Positions 1-9,896 are shown, counted from the stretch's first letter. The stretch: 64,000 nucleotides of DNA from Notoacmeibacter sp. MSK16QG-6 (GCF_024158145.1 NZ_JAMYXM010000006.1:1-64000), one strand, 5' to 3'. A program made the numbers and translations. The notes: generated by a model from the letters alone, not told the origin.

Positions 1-258
1 TATATTCTGACGAAGGAAGAGGGTGGCCGTCATACGCCGTTCTTCACCAATTACCGTCCGCAGTTCTATTTCCGCACGACGGACGTGACGGGCATCGTGA
101 CGCTGCCGGAAGGCACGGAGATGGTGATGCCCGGCGACAATGTGACGGTGGACGTGGAACTGATCGTGCCGATCGCCATGGAAGAGAAGCTGCGCTTCGC
201 CATCCGTGAAGGCGGCCGCACCGTCGGCGCCGGCATCGTCGCTGCAATCACTGAGTAA
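1..258 (+). CDS. tuf: Elongation factor Tu, C-terminal part (cut by window edge)
   Basis: The first 85 codons, open from base 1 and ending in TAA, encode the last beta-barrel domain of EF-Tu, which carries aminoacyl-tRNA to the ribosome as a GTP complex. Recognisable stretches are [32 protein letters not shown] and the terminal [15 protein letters not shown]. The GTPase domain lies to the left of the window. Its position directly before rpsJ is the usual str/S10 junction of proteobacteria, so it is likely co-transcribed with the genes that follow, subject to the hairpin just after the stop. Confidence 0.97.
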   Translation, partial: YILTKEEGGRHTPFFTNYRPQFYFRTTDVTGIVTLPEGTEMVMPGDNVTVDVELIVPIAMEEKLRFAIREGGRTVGAGIVAAITE

Positions 259-270
259 GCCCTCGTCCGG

Positions 271-294
271 CAATGGGCGGGAGACCGCCCATTG
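271..294 (+). promoter_or_regulatory. Perfect hairpin between tuf and rpsJ
   Basis: CAATGGGCGG (271-280) and CCGCCCATTG (285-294) form a 10-bp perfect stem closed by a GAGA loop, 12 bases after the tuf stop and 24 bases before the rpsJ start. No T-run follows, so it is not a classical intrinsic terminator. It may be an mRNA processing or stability element that sets the ratio of abundant tuf message to the ribosomal-protein message; that role is inferred. Confidence 0.6.
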
Positions 295-318
295 CTCCGC
301 GAATAAGGATTGTCTTCC

Positions 319-627
319 ATGAACGGACAGAACATCAGGATCCGCCTCAAGGCGTTCGATCACCGCATTCTGGACACGTCGACGCGCGAAATCGTTTCGA
401 CCGCCAAGCGGACCGGCGCCAATGTGCGTGGGCCGATCCCGCTGCCGACGCGGATTGAGAAATTCACGGTGAACCGTGGTCCGCACATCGACAAGAAGAG
501 CCGCGAGCAGTTCGAGATGCGCACGCATAAGCGTCTTCTCGACATTGTCGACCCGACTCCCCAGACCGTCGATGCGCTGATGAAACTCGATCTGGCCGCC
601 GGTGTGGATGTCGAGATCAAGCTCTAA
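319..627 (+). CDS. rpsJ: 30S ribosomal protein S10
   Basis: 102 residues, the normal alphaproteobacterial length. The product begins [19 protein letters not shown] and contains [24 protein letters not shown]-type S10 sequence. S10 sits in the head of the 30S subunit and also serves as NusE in antitermination. ATG at 319 is chosen over an in-frame TTG at 310 because AAGGAT lies 8 bases upstream and S10 starts there in the family. It is first in the S10 cluster and is followed by a 94-base spacer before rplC. Confidence 0.98.
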   Translation: MNGQNIRIRLKAFDHRILDTSTREIVSTAKRTGANVRGPIPLPTRIEKFTVNRGPHIDKKSREQFEMRTHKRLLDIVDPTPQTVDALMKLDLAAGVDVEIKL

Positions 628-638
628 GGAGCTTTCAT

Positions 639-656
639 GACTGTCTTGTGACAGTC
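639..656 (+). promoter_or_regulatory. Hairpin between rpsJ and rplC
   Basis: GACTGTC (639-645), loop TTGT, GACAGTC (650-656): a perfect 7-bp stem 11 bases after the rpsJ stop. The rest of the 94-base spacer is unstructured by eye, except for the palindrome CTCGCGAG at 694-701, and ends in TAAGGA ahead of rplC. This is the largest spacer inside the early S10 cluster. Processing or autoregulation by a ribosomal protein is possible but unproven. Confidence 0.5.
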
Positions 657-721
657 CTCTGAAACGAAGCCGCGAACAGTGAACGAAAACTAGCTCGCGA
701 GAGAATGTAAGGATTGAACCG

Positions 722-1450
722 ATGCGTTCAGGTGTCATTGCACAGAAGCTGGGCATGACCCGTGTCTATAACGAGGCGGGCGAGCATGTGCCGGTGACGG
801 TTCTCCGCATGGAGAATTGTCAGGTTGTCGCGCAGCGCACCGCCGATAGAAACGGGTATAGCGCCGTGCAGCTTGGCGTTGGCTTTCGCAAGGTGAAGAA
901 TGTCGCGAAGGCTCAGCGTGGCCAGTTCGCACAGGCTTCCGTCGAGCCGAAGGCCAAGCTTTGCGAATTCCGGGTCTCCGAAGACAACATGATCGATATT
1001 GGCGCGGAGATCACCGCCGAGCATTTCGTGCCCGGACAGATGGTCGACGTCTCAGGCGTCACGATCGGTAAGGGCTTTGCCGGCGTTATGAAGCGTCACA
1101 ATTTCGGCGGTGGTCGTGCAACGCACGGTAACTCGATTAGTCACCGTGCGCATGGCTCGACCGGTCAGTGTCAGGATCCGGGCAAGGTCTTCAAGAACAA
1201 GAAGATGGCCGGCCATATGGGACAGACCCGCGTGACGACGCAGAACCTGCAGATCGTGTCGACCGATGTCGATCGCGGCCTGATCCTGGTTCGCGGTGCC
1301 GTTCCGGGCTCCAAGGGCGCCTGGATCGAAGTGCGCGACGCGGTCAAGAGCACTCTTCCCGACAATGCGCCGAAGCCGGCTGCGATCCGCAGCAACGGTT
1401 CTGCAACCGAAGCCGAGGCTGAAGCCCCGGCTACTGAAGGAGCGGAATGA
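722..1450 (+). CDS. rplC: 50S ribosomal protein L3
   Basis: 242 residues. It begins [20 protein letters not shown] and has the glutamine-methylation region [32 protein letters not shown] typical of L3, an early-assembling 23S rRNA-binding protein near the peptidyl-transferase centre. The last ~30 residues are an Ala/Glu-rich extension ending EAPATEGAE, as is common in alphaproteobacteria. AAGGA lies 8 bases before the ATG. Its stop overlaps the rplD start (ATGA), indicating translational coupling. Confidence 0.98.
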   Translation: MRSGVIAQKLGMTRVYNEAGEHVPVTVLRMENCQVVAQRTADRNGYSAVQLGVGFRKVKNVAKAQRGQFAQASVEPKAKLCEFRVSEDNMIDIGAEITAEHFVPGQMVDVSGVTIGKGFAGVMKRHNFGGGRATHGNSISHRAHGSTGQCQDPGKVFKNKKMAGHMGQTRVTTQNLQIVSTDVDRGLILVRGAVPGSKGAWIEVRDAVKSTLPDNAPKPAAIRSNGSATEAEAEAPATEGAE

Positions 1451-2070
1451 TGGACGTTAAGGTCAACACCATGGCCGGCGACGAGTCCGGCACGATTTCG
1501 CTCGACGATGCGATCTTCGGCCTTGAGCCGCGCGACGACATTCTTTACCGCGTCGTCCGCTGGCAGCGCGCCAAGAAGCAGCAGGGCACGCACAAGGCGC
1601 TTCAGCGCAGTGAGATATCGCGCACGGGCGCCAAGATGTATCGTCAGAAGGGTACTGGCCGCGCCCGTCACTCTTCGGCCCGCGCCCCGCAGTTCCGCGG
1701 CGGCGGCAAGGCTCACGGTCCGGTCGTGCGCAGCCATGCTCACGATCTGCCGAAAAAGGTTCGGGCGCTCGGTCTGAAGCACGCTCTCTCGGCCAAGGCC
1801 AAAAGCGATAGCCTGATCGTCATTGACGAGTTGAAGGTATCGGAAGCCAAGACCAAGGCGCTGCTCGGCTCGTTCGACAAGCTCGGCATTTCCGACGCGC
1901 TTTTCATCGGCGGTTCGGAAGTGGATCAGGGTTTCGCCCGCGCAGCCTCCAACATTCCGCATGTGGATGTGCTGCCGGTTCAGGGCATCAATGTTTACGA
2001 CATTCTGCGTCGTGGAAAGCTCGTGCTTTCCCGCGCTGCTGTCGAAGCTCTTGAGGAGCGGTTCAAATGA
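1447..2070 (+). CDS. rplD: 50S ribosomal protein L4
   Basis: 207 residues if the first of two adjacent ATGs (1447, 1450) is used, 206 from the second; family length fits either. L4 lines the peptide exit tunnel, and the tunnel-loop sequence [26 protein letters not shown] is clear around residues 60-90. In E. coli L4 represses the S10 operon through the leader; no E. coli-like leader is visible here. It overlaps rplC upstream (ATGA) and rplW downstream (ATGA), so translation of the three is probably coupled. Confidence 0.98.
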   Translation: MMDVKVNTMAGDESGTISLDDAIFGLEPRDDILYRVVRWQRAKKQQGTHKALQRSEISRTGAKMYRQKGTGRARHSSARAPQFRGGGKAHGPVVRSHAHDLPKKVRALGLKHALSAKAKSDSLIVIDELKVSEAKTKALLGSFDKLGISDALFIGGSEVDQGFARAASNIPHVDVLPVQGINVYDILRRGKLVLSRAAVEALEERFK

Positions 2071-2360
2071 GCGATCTCAGCCACTACGACGTGATCGTCA
2101 GCCCGGTTATTACCGAGAAATCGACGATGGCTTCGGAAAACAACCAGGTGGTCTTCAATGTCGCCAAAACGGCGACGAAGCCGGAAATCAAGGCAGCTGT
2201 CGAAGCGCTGTTCGGTGTGAAGGTCACAGGTGTGAACACGCTTGTCCGTAAGGGCAAGGTCAAGCGCTTCCGCGGTCGCATCGGCCGTCAGAGCGACGTC
2301 AAGAAGGCCATCGTGACACTTGAGGACGGTCAGTCCATCGATGTCACGAGCGGTCTCTAG
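2067..2360 (+). CDS. rplW: 50S ribosomal protein L23
   Basis: 97 residues beginning [20 protein letters not shown], the usual L23 N-terminus, with the rRNA-binding loop [16 protein letters not shown] near residues 68-84. L23 sits at the exit of the peptide tunnel and docks trigger factor and SRP. The start codon overlaps the rplD stop by four bases; rplB follows after 25 bases. Confidence 0.98.
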   Translation: MSDLSHYDVIVSPVITEKSTMASENNQVVFNVAKTATKPEIKAAVEALFGVKVTGVNTLVRKGKVKRFRGRIGRQSDVKKAIVTLEDGQSIDVTSGL

Positions 2361-2385
2361 AGCGAGCCGGAAGGACGGATAGACA

Positions 2386-3222
2386 ATGGCACTTAAGACA
2401 TTCAATCCGGTTACGCCGAGCCTGCGCCAATTGGTGCTGGTCGATCGGTCTGGCCTGCACAAGGGCAAGCCTGTCAAGGCGTTGACCGAAGGCCTGACCA
2501 AGAGCGGCGGCCGCAACAATCACGGTCGGATCACGGCTCGCTACATAGGTGGCGGTCACAAGCGGACCTACCGCCGCATCGATTTCAAGCGTCGGAAGTT
2601 CGACGTTGAAGCGACGGTGGAGCGTCTGGAATACGATCCGAACCGCACCGCCTTCATCGCGCTGATCCGCTATGACGACGGCGAGCTGTCCTACATTCTC
2701 GCCCCACAGCGTCTGGCTGCCGGCGATAAGGTGATGGCTTCCGGCGGAGCAATCGATGTCAAGCCGGGCAACACCATGCCGCTGGAGCGTATGCCGGTCG
2801 GCACCATCGTCCACAATGTGGAGATGAAGGTTGGCAAGGGTGGTCAGATCGCACGGTCTGCCGGCGCCTATGCACAGCTGGTCGGCCGTGACGCCGGAAT
2901 GGCGATCCTGCGGCTGAACTCCGGCGAACAGCGCCTCGTTCATGGCGCTTGCCTGGCAACGGTCGGGGCGGTCTCCAATCCGGACCACGCCAACATCAAT
3001 CTCGGCAAGGCTGGCCGCAAGCGCTGGCTCGGTAAGACACCGCATGTTCGCGGCGTCGTGATGAACCCGGTCGACCACCCCCATGGTGGTGGTGAAGGTC
3101 GCACATCTGGCGGTCGTCATCCGGTGACCCCATGGGGTAAGCCGACCAAGGGCAAGCGCACACGGTCCAACAAGCAGACCGACAAATACATCATGCGTTC
3201 GCGCCATGCGCGTAAGAAGTAA
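2386..3222 (+). CDS. rplB: 50S ribosomal protein L2
   Basis: 278 residues, normal for L2, one of the proteins required for peptidyl-transfer activity and subunit association. Diagnostic sequences are [20 protein letters not shown] near residue 45 and the C-terminal [14 protein letters not shown], whose histidine is the conserved catalytic-centre-proximal residue. GGAAGGA lies about 11 bases before the ATG. It is followed 15 bases later by rpsS. Confidence 0.98.
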   Translation: MALKTFNPVTPSLRQLVLVDRSGLHKGKPVKALTEGLTKSGGRNNHGRITARYIGGGHKRTYRRIDFKRRKFDVEATVERLEYDPNRTAFIALIRYDDGELSYILAPQRLAAGDKVMASGGAIDVKPGNTMPLERMPVGTIVHNVEMKVGKGGQIARSAGAYAQLVGRDAGMAILRLNSGEQRLVHGACLATVGAVSNPDHANINLGKAGRKRWLGKTPHVRGVVMNPVDHPHGGGEGRTSGGRHPVTPWGKPTKGKRTRSNKQTDKYIMRSRHARKK

Positions 3223-3237
3223 AGGAAGGGCAGCCTA

Positions 3238-3516
3238 GTGACCCGTTCAGTCTGGAAAGGCCCGTTCGTCGACGGCTACCTCCTGAAGAAAGCCGACAAG
3301 GTTCGTGAAGGTGGCCGCAACGAGGTGATCAAGACGTGGAGCCGCCGCTCCACGATCCTGCCGCAGTTCGTCGGCCTCACCTTCGGCGTCTATAACGGCC
3401 AGAAGCACATCCCGGTCTCCGTGTCTGAAGACATGGTCGGCCACAAGCTCGGTGAATTTTCGCCGACGCGGACCTATTACGGCCACGGCGCCGACAAGAA
3501 GGCGAGAAGGAAGTAA
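3238..3516 (+). CDS. rpsS: 30S ribosomal protein S19
   Basis: 92 residues starting from GTG, giving [19 protein letters not shown], the invariant S19 N-terminus; no ATG lies in a sensible position. S19 forms a complex with S13 in the 30S head near the A-site. The C-terminus [21 protein letters not shown] is typical. Its stop lies two bases before the rplV start. Confidence 0.98.
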   Translation: MTRSVWKGPFVDGYLLKKADKVREGGRNEVIKTWSRRSTILPQFVGLTFGVYNGQKHIPVSVSEDMVGHKLGEFSPTRTYYGHGADKKARRK

Positions 3517-3518
3517 TC

Positions 3519-3902
3519 ATGGGTAAGGCTAAGGCCCCACGCCGCCTTGCGGATAATGAGGCAAGGGCGGTAACGCGCACCATTCGCGTCAGCCCGCAGA
3601 AGCTCAACCTTGTTGCTGCCATGATTCGCGGCAAAAAGGCGCAGACTGCGGTTGCGGATCTCGAATTTTCGCGTAAACGCATTGCAGGCACGGTGAAGAA
3701 GACGCTGGAAAGCGCCATCGCCAACGCCGAGAACAATCACGATCTGGACGTCGATTCACTGGTCGTTGCCGAAGCTTTTGTCGGCAAGTCGATCGTCATG
3801 AAGCGTTTTCATGCCCGTGGCCGTGGCCGCGCCAGTCGGATTGAGAAGCCTTTCGCGCATCTGACGATCGTCGTGCGCGAAGTCGAAGAGGAGACGGCCT
3901 GA
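3519..3902 (+). CDS. rplV: 50S ribosomal protein L22
   Basis: 127 residues. L22 lines the exit tunnel with a long beta-hairpin; the hairpin sequence [25 protein letters not shown] is visible near residues 91-117. It begins [18 protein letters not shown]. The TGA stop shares one base with the ATG of rpsC (TGATG), so re-initiation is likely. Confidence 0.98.
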   Translation: MGKAKAPRRLADNEARAVTRTIRVSPQKLNLVAAMIRGKKAQTAVADLEFSRKRIAGTVKKTLESAIANAENNHDLDVDSLVVAEAFVGKSIVMKRFHARGRGRASRIEKPFAHLTIVVREVEEETA

Positions 3903-4609
3903 TGGGTCACAAGATCAATCCAGTCGGGCTACGCCTCGGCATCAACAAGACGTGGGACAGCCGCTGGTTTGCTGCGTCTGGCGAATACGCCCAGTTGCTG
4001 CATGAGGATATCAAGATCCGTACCTATCTGGAGAAGGAGCTGAAACAGGCTGCCGTCTCCAAGATCGTGATCGAGCGCCCGCACAAGAAGTGCCGCATCA
4101 CCATTCATGCGGCGCGTCCCGGCCTCATCATCGGCAAGAAGGGCGCAGACATTGAGAAGCTGCGCCGTAAGCTTTCGGAAATGACCGACAGCGAGGTGCA
4201 CCTCAACATCGTCGAAGTTCGCAAGCCGGAAGTCGACGCCACGCTCGTCGCTCAGTCGATCGCGCAGCAGTTGGAGCGCCGTGTTGCGTTTCGTCGCGCC
4301 ATGAAGCGCGCTGTTCAGAGCGCGATGCGGCTTGGCGCCCAGGGTATCCGTATCAATTGCGGTGGACGTCTTGGCGGTGCGGAAATCGCGCGGACCGAAT
4401 GGTATCGTGAAGGCCGCGTGCCGCTTCATACGCTGCGCGCCGATGTCGATTACGGCACGGCCGAAGCAGAAACCGCTTATGGCATTTGCGGCGTGAAGGT
4501 CTGGATCTTCAAGGGTGAAATCCTTGAGCACGATCCTATGGCTTCCGAGCGTCGCGCTGCCGAAGGTGACAACAAGGGTGGCGGTGGCCGCCGCCGCGAG
4601 AACGCCTAA
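3902..4609 (+). CDS. rpsC: 30S ribosomal protein S3
   Basis: 235 residues. It begins [20 protein letters not shown] and contains a KH RNA-binding motif [18 protein letters not shown] near residues 70-88. S3 forms part of the mRNA entry channel and its helicase activity. A Gly/Arg-rich tail, [13 protein letters not shown], ends the protein. The start overlaps rplV by one base; rplP follows after 34 bases. Confidence 0.98.
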   Translation: MGHKINPVGLRLGINKTWDSRWFAASGEYAQLLHEDIKIRTYLEKELKQAAVSKIVIERPHKKCRITIHAARPGLIIGKKGADIEKLRRKLSEMTDSEVHLNIVEVRKPEVDATLVAQSIAQQLERRVAFRRAMKRAVQSAMRLGAQGIRINCGGRLGGAEIARTEWYREGRVPLHTLRADVDYGTAEAETAYGICGVKVWIFKGEILEHDPMASERRAAEGDNKGGGGRRRENA

Positions 4610-4643
4610 ACGGCGCCCCGCTGAACGATTGGAGTAAACACCG

Positions 4644-5057
4644 ATGCTGCAGCCGAAGCGCACGAAGTATCGTAAACAGTTCAAAGGCCGTATCAGCAAC
4701 CGCGCCAAGGGTGGCACGGCGCTGAATTTCGGATCCTATGGCATTAAGGCGACCGAGCCTGAGCGCGTTACCGCGCGTCAGATCGAAGCCGCTCGCCGTG
4801 CCATCACCCGCCACATGAAGCGCCAGGGCCGTGTGTGGATCCGGATCTTCCCGGACCTGCCGGTTACGTCCAAGCCGACGGAAGTGCGCATGGGTAAGGG
4901 TAAGGGTTCTGTCGATTATTGGGCCGCCCGCGTTTCGCCGGGTCGGATCATGTTCGAGATCGACGGCGTCAATGAAGAGATTGCACGTGAAGCGCTGCGT
5001 CTTGGTGCAGCCAAGCTGCCGGTTAAGACGCGCTTCGTGCAGCGCATCGCCGAGTAA
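4644..5057 (+). CDS. rplP: 50S ribosomal protein L16
   Basis: 137 residues, the standard L16 length. It begins [16 protein letters not shown] and includes [24 protein letters not shown], the L16 signature near residues 63-88, including the conserved arginine hydroxylated in some species. L16 organises the A-site tRNA binding region of the 50S subunit. rpmC follows after 14 bases with GAGGAAGG as ribosome binding site. Confidence 0.98.
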   Translation: MLQPKRTKYRKQFKGRISNRAKGGTALNFGSYGIKATEPERVTARQIEAARRAITRHMKRQGRVWIRIFPDLPVTSKPTEVRMGKGKGSVDYWAARVSPGRIMFEIDGVNEEIAREALRLGAAKLPVKTRFVQRIAE

Positions 5058-5071
5058 GAGGAAGGAAGGCC

Positions 5072-5272
5072 ATGAAAGCCGCCGACGTCCGGGCGATGAG
5101 CCCCGACCAGCTGAACGACAAGCTGGCAGAGCTGAAGAAAGAGCAGTTTAACCTGCGCTTCCAGGCCGCCAGCGGTCAGCTGGAAAAAACCGATCGTGTG
5201 CGCATCGTACGCCGCGATATCGCCCGCATTAAAACCATTGCCCGCCAGAAGGCGGCCGAAAACAAGGGCTGA
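5072..5272 (+). CDS. rpmC: 50S ribosomal protein L29
   Basis: 66 residues, two predicted helices: [37 protein letters not shown] followed by [14 protein letters not shown], the L29 signature. L29 lies beside L23 at the tunnel exit. It is five bases ahead of rpsQ. Confidence 0.97.
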   Translation: MKAADVRAMSPDQLNDKLAELKKEQFNLRFQAASGQLEKTDRVRIVRRDIARIKTIARQKAAENKG

Positions 5273-5277
5273 GAGAT

Positions 5278-5520
5278 ATGCCTAAGCGCATCCTTCAGGG
5301 CACCGTGGTGTCCGACAAGAACGACAAGACGGTTGTCGTTCGCGTCGAGCGCCGCTTCACCCATCCATTGTTCAAGAAAACGGTCCGCTCCACCAAGAAG
5401 TATAAGGCGCACGACGAGTCCAATGCCTGCAAGGTTGGAGACCGCGTGCTGATCCAGGAGAGCCGCCCGATTTCGAAGGACAAGAACTGGGTCGTCGTCA
5501 CCGACGGCCAGCCGGCCTGA
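5278..5520 (+). CDS. rpsQ: 30S ribosomal protein S17
   Basis: 80 residues beginning [31 protein letters not shown], an OB-fold primary 16S rRNA-binding protein. [21 protein letters not shown] near residues 53-73 is the S17 C-terminal signature. An 89-base spacer with a small GGGCA/TGCCC hairpin (5566-5579) separates it from rplN. Confidence 0.97.
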   Translation: MPKRILQGTVVSDKNDKTVVVRVERRFTHPLFKKTVRSTKKYKAHDESNACKVGDRVLIQESRPISKDKNWVVVTDGQPA

Positions 5521-5609
5521 TCGGACATCGGGTCACCTAACGAGAATATCAATCGCAAGGGGGCAGGGCACTTTTGCCCGGCTTCCGAGAAATTCGAAGG
5601 CGGTCAGTC

Positions 5610-5978
5610 ATGATTCAGATGCAGACTAACCTCGACGTCGCCGATAATTCGGGCGCGCGCCGGGTCCAGTGCATCAAGGTGCTGGGCGGCTCCAAGCGGA
5701 AATACGCTTCCGTTGGCGACATCATTGTCGTCTCGGTAAAGGAAGCCATTCCGCGTGGCCGCGTTAAAAAGGGTGATGTGATGAAAGCGGTCGTGGTTCG
5801 CACGGCCAAGGACATCCGTCGCGCTGACGGCAGCGTCATCCGCTTCGACAAGAACGCAGCCGTTCTCGTCGACAACAAAAAAGAGCCCGTCGGCACCCGT
5901 ATCTTCGGACCGGTTCCGCGCGAACTTCGCGCAAAGAGCCATATGAAGATCATTTCGCTGGCTCCGGAAGTGCTCTGA
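5610..5978 (+). CDS. rplN: 50S ribosomal protein L14
   Basis: 122 residues, exactly the usual L14 length, from ATG at 5610 ([20 protein letters not shown]). An in-frame ATG-less extension upstream to 5574 is not conserved in L14 and GAAGG lies 9 bases before 5610. L14 contacts 16S rRNA in bridge B8 and is the docking site of RsfS. rplX follows after 12 bases. Confidence 0.98.
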   Translation: MIQMQTNLDVADNSGARRVQCIKVLGGSKRKYASVGDIIVVSVKEAIPRGRVKKGDVMKAVVVRTAKDIRRADGSVIRFDKNAAVLVDNKKEPVGTRIFGPVPRELRAKSHMKIISLAPEVL

Positions 5979-5990
5979 GGAGAACGGACC

Positions 5991-6299
5991 ATGCAGAAGA
6001 TTCGCAAAGGCGATAAGGTCGTGGTGTTGACCGGCAAGGACAAGGGCCGTACCGGCGAAGTCCTCGAGGTCATGCCGAAGGATGATCGTGCGAAAGTGCG
6101 CGGCATCAATATGATCAAGCGCCATCAGCGTCAGACTCAGACGCAGGAAGCCGGTATCGTCACGAAGGAAGCGGCGATCCATTTGTCCAATCTGGCCCTC
6201 GTCGACAAGGATGGAAAGCCGACACGCGTTGGTTTCGAAGTCCGCGACGGCAAGAAGGTCCGTGTTGCCAAAAGTTCGGGAGAAGTGATCGATGGCTGA
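5991..6299 (+). CDS. rplX: 50S ribosomal protein L24
   Basis: 102 residues. It has an N-terminal KOW motif, [22 protein letters not shown], at residues 3-24 and the L24 signature [14 protein letters not shown]24 is an assembly initiator that binds the 5' end of 23S rRNA. Its 3' end overlaps the rplE start by eight bases. Confidence 0.98.
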   Translation: MQKIRKGDKVVVLTGKDKGRTGEVLEVMPKDDRAKVRGINMIKRHQRQTQTQEAGIVTKEAAIHLSNLALVDKDGKPTRVGFEVRDGKKVRVAKSSGEVIDG

Positions 6300-6849
6300 G
6301 GCAAATTACACGCCGCGGCTGAAGTCTCAGTATGATGACTCGATCCGCGGTCTCATGACCGAGCAGTTCGGCTATAGCAATTCGCACCAGGTTCCTCGTC
6401 TCGAGAAGATTGTGCTGAACATGGGTGTTGGCGAAGCGACGGCCGATTCAAAGAAGCCTTCGGTTGCCGCCGAAGACCTGGCGATGATTTCCGGTCAGAA
6501 GCCGGTGATCACGCGTGCTCGCAACTCCATCGCGGGCTTCAAGGTCCGCGAAGGCATGCCGATTGGGGCCAAGGTGACCCTTCGCCGTGACCGCATGTAT
6601 GAATTTCTGGACCGTCTTATCACGATCGCGCTGCCGCGCGTTCGCGACTTCCGCGGCCTGAATCCGAAGAGCTTCGATGGCCGTGGCAACTTCGCCATGG
6701 GTCTGAAGGAGCATATCGTCTTCCCCGAGATCAATTACGACAAAGTCGACCAGATCTGGGGCATGGACATCATCGTCTGCACGACCGCCAAGACGGATGA
6801 TGAGGCACGCGAACTGTTGCGTGGCTTCAACTTCCCCTTCCGGCAGTAA
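6292..6849 (+). CDS. rplE: 50S ribosomal protein L5
   Basis: 185 residues. It begins [19 protein letters not shown] and carries [13 protein letters not shown] and [29 protein letters not shown], both L5 signatures. L5 binds 5S rRNA in the central protuberance and contacts P-site tRNA. The start lies within the last codons of rplX. Confidence 0.98.
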   Translation: MAEANYTPRLKSQYDDSIRGLMTEQFGYSNSHQVPRLEKIVLNMGVGEATADSKKPSVAAEDLAMISGQKPVITRARNSIAGFKVREGMPIGAKVTLRRDRMYEFLDRLITIALPRVRDFRGLNPKSFDGRGNFAMGLKEHIVFPEINYDKVDQIWGMDIIVCTTAKTDDEARELLRGFNFPFRQ

Positions 6850-6872
6850 CGGCAAGCGAAAAGGAGCCTCTT

Positions 6873-7178
6873 ATGGCAAAAGTCTCTGCTGTTGAGAAAA
6901 ACGAGAAGCGCCGCGCGCTGGCGAAGAAGTACGCCGACAAGCGGGCCGCGTTGAAGAAGATCATCATGGATCGGTCGGCCCCGCTGGACGAGCGCTTTTC
7001 GGCGCAGCTTCAGCTGGCGGCCCTTCCGCGCAATTCGGCCAAGAACCGTATCCGCAATCGTTGCGGCGTGACCGGTCGTCCGCGCGCTTATTACCGCAAG
7101 CTCAACATGAGCCGTATCGCGCTCCGCGATCTCGGTTCCATCGGCCTGATTCCGGGCCTCAAGAAGTCCAGCTGGTAA
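6873..7178 (+). CDS. rpsN: 30S ribosomal protein S14 (zinc-independent type)
   Basis: 101 residues. It is the long form lacking the CxxC...CxxC zinc ribbon of the short paralogue; only the single Cys of [21 protein letters not shown] is present near residue 64. S14 is a late-assembling 30S head protein. AAAAGGAG lies 7 bases before the ATG. rpsH follows after 12 bases. Confidence 0.97.
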   Translation: MAKVSAVEKNEKRRALAKKYADKRAALKKIIMDRSAPLDERFSAQLQLAALPRNSAKNRIRNRCGVTGRPRAYYRKLNMSRIALRDLGSIGLIPGLKKSSW

Positions 7179-7190
7179 GGGAGCATTGGC

Positions 7191-7589
7191 ATGTCTGTGA
7201 ATGATCCTCTCGGCGATATGCTGACACGTATCCGCAATGCGACCCTACGTCGGAAAAATTCCGTCTCGACGCCTGGCTCGAAACTGCGGGCGCGCGTTCT
7301 CGATGTTCTGAAGGAAGAAGGCTACATTCGTGACTACGCTGTCACGGAATACGAAAACGGCCGTTCCGACATCGAGATCGAACTGAAGTACTACGAAGGC
7401 CAGCCGGTCATCCGCAAGATTGAGCGGGTGAGCAAGCCAGGCCGCCGCGTCTATGCTTCGGTGAAGAATATTCCACAGGTCGCCAACGGCCTGGGCATTT
7501 CCATCCTGTCCACGCCTCGCGGCGTGCTGGCGGACCACTCGGCTCGTGAACAGAATGTCGGCGGAGAAGTTCTCTGCCAGATCTTCTAA
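7191..7589 (+). CDS. rpsH: 30S ribosomal protein S8
   Basis: 132 residues beginning [17 protein letters not shown], ending in [29 protein letters not shown]-type S8 sequence, whose STPRGV motif contacts helix 21 of 16S rRNA. In enterics S8 represses the spc operon by binding rplE mRNA; I did not see an obvious mimic here. rplF follows after 38 bases. Confidence 0.98.
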   Translation: MSVNDPLGDMLTRIRNATLRRKNSVSTPGSKLRARVLDVLKEEGYIRDYAVTEYENGRSDIEIELKYYEGQPVIRKIERVSKPGRRVYASVKNIPQVANGLGISILSTPRGVLADHSAREQNVGGEVLCQIF

Positions 7590-7627
7590 GCCGGGCCCAA
7601 CGGAAACGATAGAACAGGGATACGATC

Positions 7628-8161
7628 ATGTCTCGTATCGGTAAAAAACCGGTCGCCGTGCCGGATGGCGTTACAGCCACCGTCGACGGTCAGACCGTCA
7701 AGGCCAAGGGGCCGAAGGGCGAACTTGAGTTTACGCTCGGTGATGAAGTGTCTGTTGCCATGGAAGATGGCGCTGTCGCCATCGAGCCGCGTGACAACAG
7801 CAAGGACGCTCGCTCCAAATGGGGCATGAGCCGCACCATGATTGCCAATATCATGGAAGGTGTGAAGAACGGTTTCGAGCGCAAGCTTGAAATTAATGGC
7901 GTTGGCTATCGTGCCGCTATGCGCGGCAAGGATCTCCAGTTGTCCCTCGGCTTCAGCCACGAAGTGGTCTATGAGCCGCCGGAAGGCGTGACGATTGCTG
8001 TGCCGAAGCCTACCGAGATCACTGTGTCAGGCATCGACAAGCAGATTGTCGGCGAGGCTGCCGCCAAGATTCGCGAATACCGTCCGCCGGAGCCTTACAA
8101 AGGCAAGGGCGTGAAATATGCCGAAGAGCGGATTGTCCGCAAAGAAGGCAAGAAGAAGTAA
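7628..8161 (+). CDS. rplF: 50S ribosomal protein L6
   Basis: 177 residues, made of two related beta-alpha domains; begins [19 protein letters not shown] and ends with [22 protein letters not shown], the L6 C-terminal signature. L6 lies at the base of the L7/L12 stalk and helps shape the sarcin-ricin region. rplR begins 13 bases after the stop. Confidence 0.98.
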   Translation: MSRIGKKPVAVPDGVTATVDGQTVKAKGPKGELEFTLGDEVSVAMEDGAVAIEPRDNSKDARSKWGMSRTMIANIMEGVKNGFERKLEINGVGYRAAMRGKDLQLSLGFSHEVVYEPPEGVTIAVPKPTEITVSGIDKQIVGEAAAKIREYRPPEPYKGKGVKYAEERIVRKEGKKK

Positions 8162-8174
8162 GGAACGGAAGATC

Positions 8175-8528
8175 ATGGCTCACAAGACTCCCGTCCAGAA
8201 ACGCGCTTTCCGCGTTCGCAAGAAGCTTCGCCAGGTTGCCAATGGCCGCCCGCGCCTTTCGATCTACCGCTCGGGCCAGAATATCTATGCCCAGGTGATC
8301 GACGACGTGAAAGGCCATACGCTCGCTGCGGCTTCGACGCTCGACAAGGATCTGCGCAGCACGTCCGGCGCCAACGTCGATGCGGCTGCCAATGTCGGCA
8401 AGCTGATCGCGGAACGTGCCAAGGAAGCAGGCGTGACCGAGGTCGTTTTTGATCGTGGTCCGTACATTTATCATGGCCGCGTGAAGGCACTCGCCGAAGC
8501 GGCCCGCGAGGGTGGCCTCACCTTCTAA
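8175..8528 (+). CDS. rplR: 50S ribosomal protein L18
   Basis: 117 residues from ATG at 8175 ([20 protein letters not shown]). An in-frame start at 8118 inside rplF would add 19 residues not found in L18, and AAGGAACGGAAG precedes 8175, so the shorter form is preferred. L18 binds 5S r[23 protein letters not shown] and [24 protein letters not shown] are diagnostic. Confidence 0.98.
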   Translation: MAHKTPVQKRAFRVRKKLRQVANGRPRLSIYRSGQNIYAQVIDDVKGHTLAAASTLDKDLRSTSGANVDAAANVGKLIAERAKEAGVTEVVFDRGPYIYHGRVKALAEAAREGGLTF

Positions 8529-8536
8529 ATTGCTGT

Positions 8537-8585
8537 ATGGACCGGCCGCCGCTGCTTCGTGACAACGAAGTGGCGGCCGATCCAT
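8537..8585 (+). promoter_or_regulatory. Long intercistronic hairpin between rplR and rpsE
   Basis: The left arm 8537-8560 and right arm 8565-8585 pair around a GACA loop: an outer 14-bp helix (ATGGA-CGGCCGCC region, one C/A mismatch), a small internal loop, then CTTCGT/ACGAAG. It lies 8 bases after the rplR stop and 47 bases before the rpsE ATG. Only TTTAAT follows, so termination would be weak; an mRNA processing or stability element is more likely. It is the strongest secondary structure in the spc cluster by eye. Confidence 0.65.
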
Positions 8586-8632
8586 TTAATAATCAAACCG
8601 CCAGTTTTCCGGAAAAGAACAAGGATAGGAAC

Positions 8633-9217
8633 ATGGCACAGAACCGTAGGGACGACCGCCGCGATCGTGACGATCGCGATAGCGAGTTCGTCGACAAGCT
8701 CGTCCACATCAACCGCGTCGCCAAAGTCGTGAAGGGCGGTCGCCGTTTCGGCTTTGCCGCTCTCGTCGTCGTCGGCGACCAGAAGGGCCGCGTCGGCTTC
8801 GGCCACGGCAAGGCCCGCGAAGTGCCTGAGGCGATTCGCAAGGCGACCGAGAGCGCCAAGCGCGATCTCATCTTTGTGCCGCTTCGCGATGGCCGCACGC
8901 TGCACCATGACGTCAAGGGCCGCCACGGCGCTGGCAAGGTCGTCCTGCGCACCGCCAAGCCTGGTACCGGTATCATCGCCGGCGGTCCGATGCGCGCCGT
9001 GTTCGAGACGCTTGGCATTCACGATGTGGTTGCCAAATCGCTCGGCACTTCGAACCCGTACAACATGATCCGCGCGACCTTCGATGCGCTGAAGAACCAG
9101 ATGCATCCAAAGGACGTTGCTGCGGCCCGCGGCATTAAATACGCCGAACTTCAGTCGCGTCGTATCGATACAGCGCGCGCCGAAGAAAGCAGCGTGACGG
9201 AGGAAGCTCATGGCTGA
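8633..9217 (+). CDS. rpsE: 30S ribosomal protein S5
   Basis: 194 residues from ATG at 8633 ([19 protein letters not shown]). The N-terminus has an Arg/Asp repeat typical of alphaproteobacterial S5, followed by the S5 double-stranded RNA-binding domain [19 protein letters not shown] and the [17 protein letters not shown] motif. S5 governs decoding fidelity and mRNA helicase activity. The longer in-frame start at 8537 lies in the intercistronic hairpin and is rejected. It overlaps rpmD by eight bases. Confidence 0.97.
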   Translation: MAQNRRDDRRDRDDRDSEFVDKLVHINRVAKVVKGGRRFGFAALVVVGDQKGRVGFGHGKAREVPEAIRKATESAKRDLIFVPLRDGRTLHHDVKGRHGAGKVVLRTAKPGTGIIAGGPMRAVFETLGIHDVVAKSLGTSNPYNMIRATFDALKNQMHPKDVAAARGIKYAELQSRRIDTARAEESSVTEEAHG

Positions 9218-9395
9218 CAAGATCACCGTCGAGCAGATCGGTAGCCCGATCCGCCGTTCGAAGGATCAGCGCGCAACGCTTGCTGGTCTCGGTCTCAACA
9301 AGATGCATCGCCGTCGCGAACTGGAAGATACGCCGGCTGTGCGCGGCATGATCGCCAAGGTGTCCCACCTTGTCCGCGTCGTGGACGCAGAGTGA
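9210..9395 (+). CDS. rpmD: 50S ribosomal protein L30
   Basis: 61 residues: [20 protein letters not shown] then [26 protein letters not shown], the L30 signature. Its start overlaps the rpsE 3' end (ATGGCTGA). rplO begins ten bases after the stop. Confidence 0.97.
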   Translation: MADKITVEQIGSPIRRSKDQRATLAGLGLNKMHRRRELEDTPAVRGMIAKVSHLVRVVDAE

Positions 9396-9405
9396 GGATA
9401 GAAAA

Positions 9406-9885
9406 ATGAAACTCAACGAACTTTCTCCCAAGGAAGGCTCGGTCAAGGATCGTACGCGCGTTGGACGCGGTATCGGTTCTGGCAAAGGCAAGACCGGCGG
9501 CCGCGGCGTCAAGGGTCAGAAGTCGCGTTCGGGTGTCTCCGTAGCCGGCTTCGAAGGCGGCCAGATGCCAATCTACCGCCGTCTGCCGAAGCGCGGCTTC
9601 ACCAATATCTTCGCCAAGAAGTTCAACGAAGTCTCGGTCGAGCGCATCCAGAAGGCTATCGACGCCGGCAAGCTTGAAAAAGGCGCGACGGTCGATGTCG
9701 ACGCTCTTTTGAAAGCCGGCGTTGTCCGTCGCAAGCGAGACGGCGTTCGCCTTCTTGGCAACGGCGAGATCAAAGACGGCATTACGCTCGAAGTGAATTA
9801 CGCGACAAAAAGCGCCGCTGAAAAAGTCGAAAAGGCTGGCGGCTCGGTCAAACTCCTTGAACCAAAGGAAAAGACCGCCGAATAA
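9406..9885 (+). CDS. rplO: 50S ribosomal protein L15
   Basis: 159 residues from ATG at 9406 ([20 protein letters not shown]). It shows the Gly/Lys-rich [24 protein letters not shown] stretch at residues 19-42 and [17 protein letters not shown], both typical of L15, a late-assembling 23S-binding protein. It is the last ribosomal gene before secY and is followed at once by a terminator-like hairpin. Confidence 0.98.
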   Translation: MKLNELSPKEGSVKDRTRVGRGIGSGKGKTGGRGVKGQKSRSGVSVAGFEGGQMPIYRRLPKRGFTNIFAKKFNEVSVERIQKAIDAGKLEKGATVDVDALLKAGVVRRKRDGVRLLGNGEIKDGITLEVNYATKSAAEKVEKAGGSVKLLEPKEKTAE

Positions 9886-9896
9886 AGATTTCGGCT

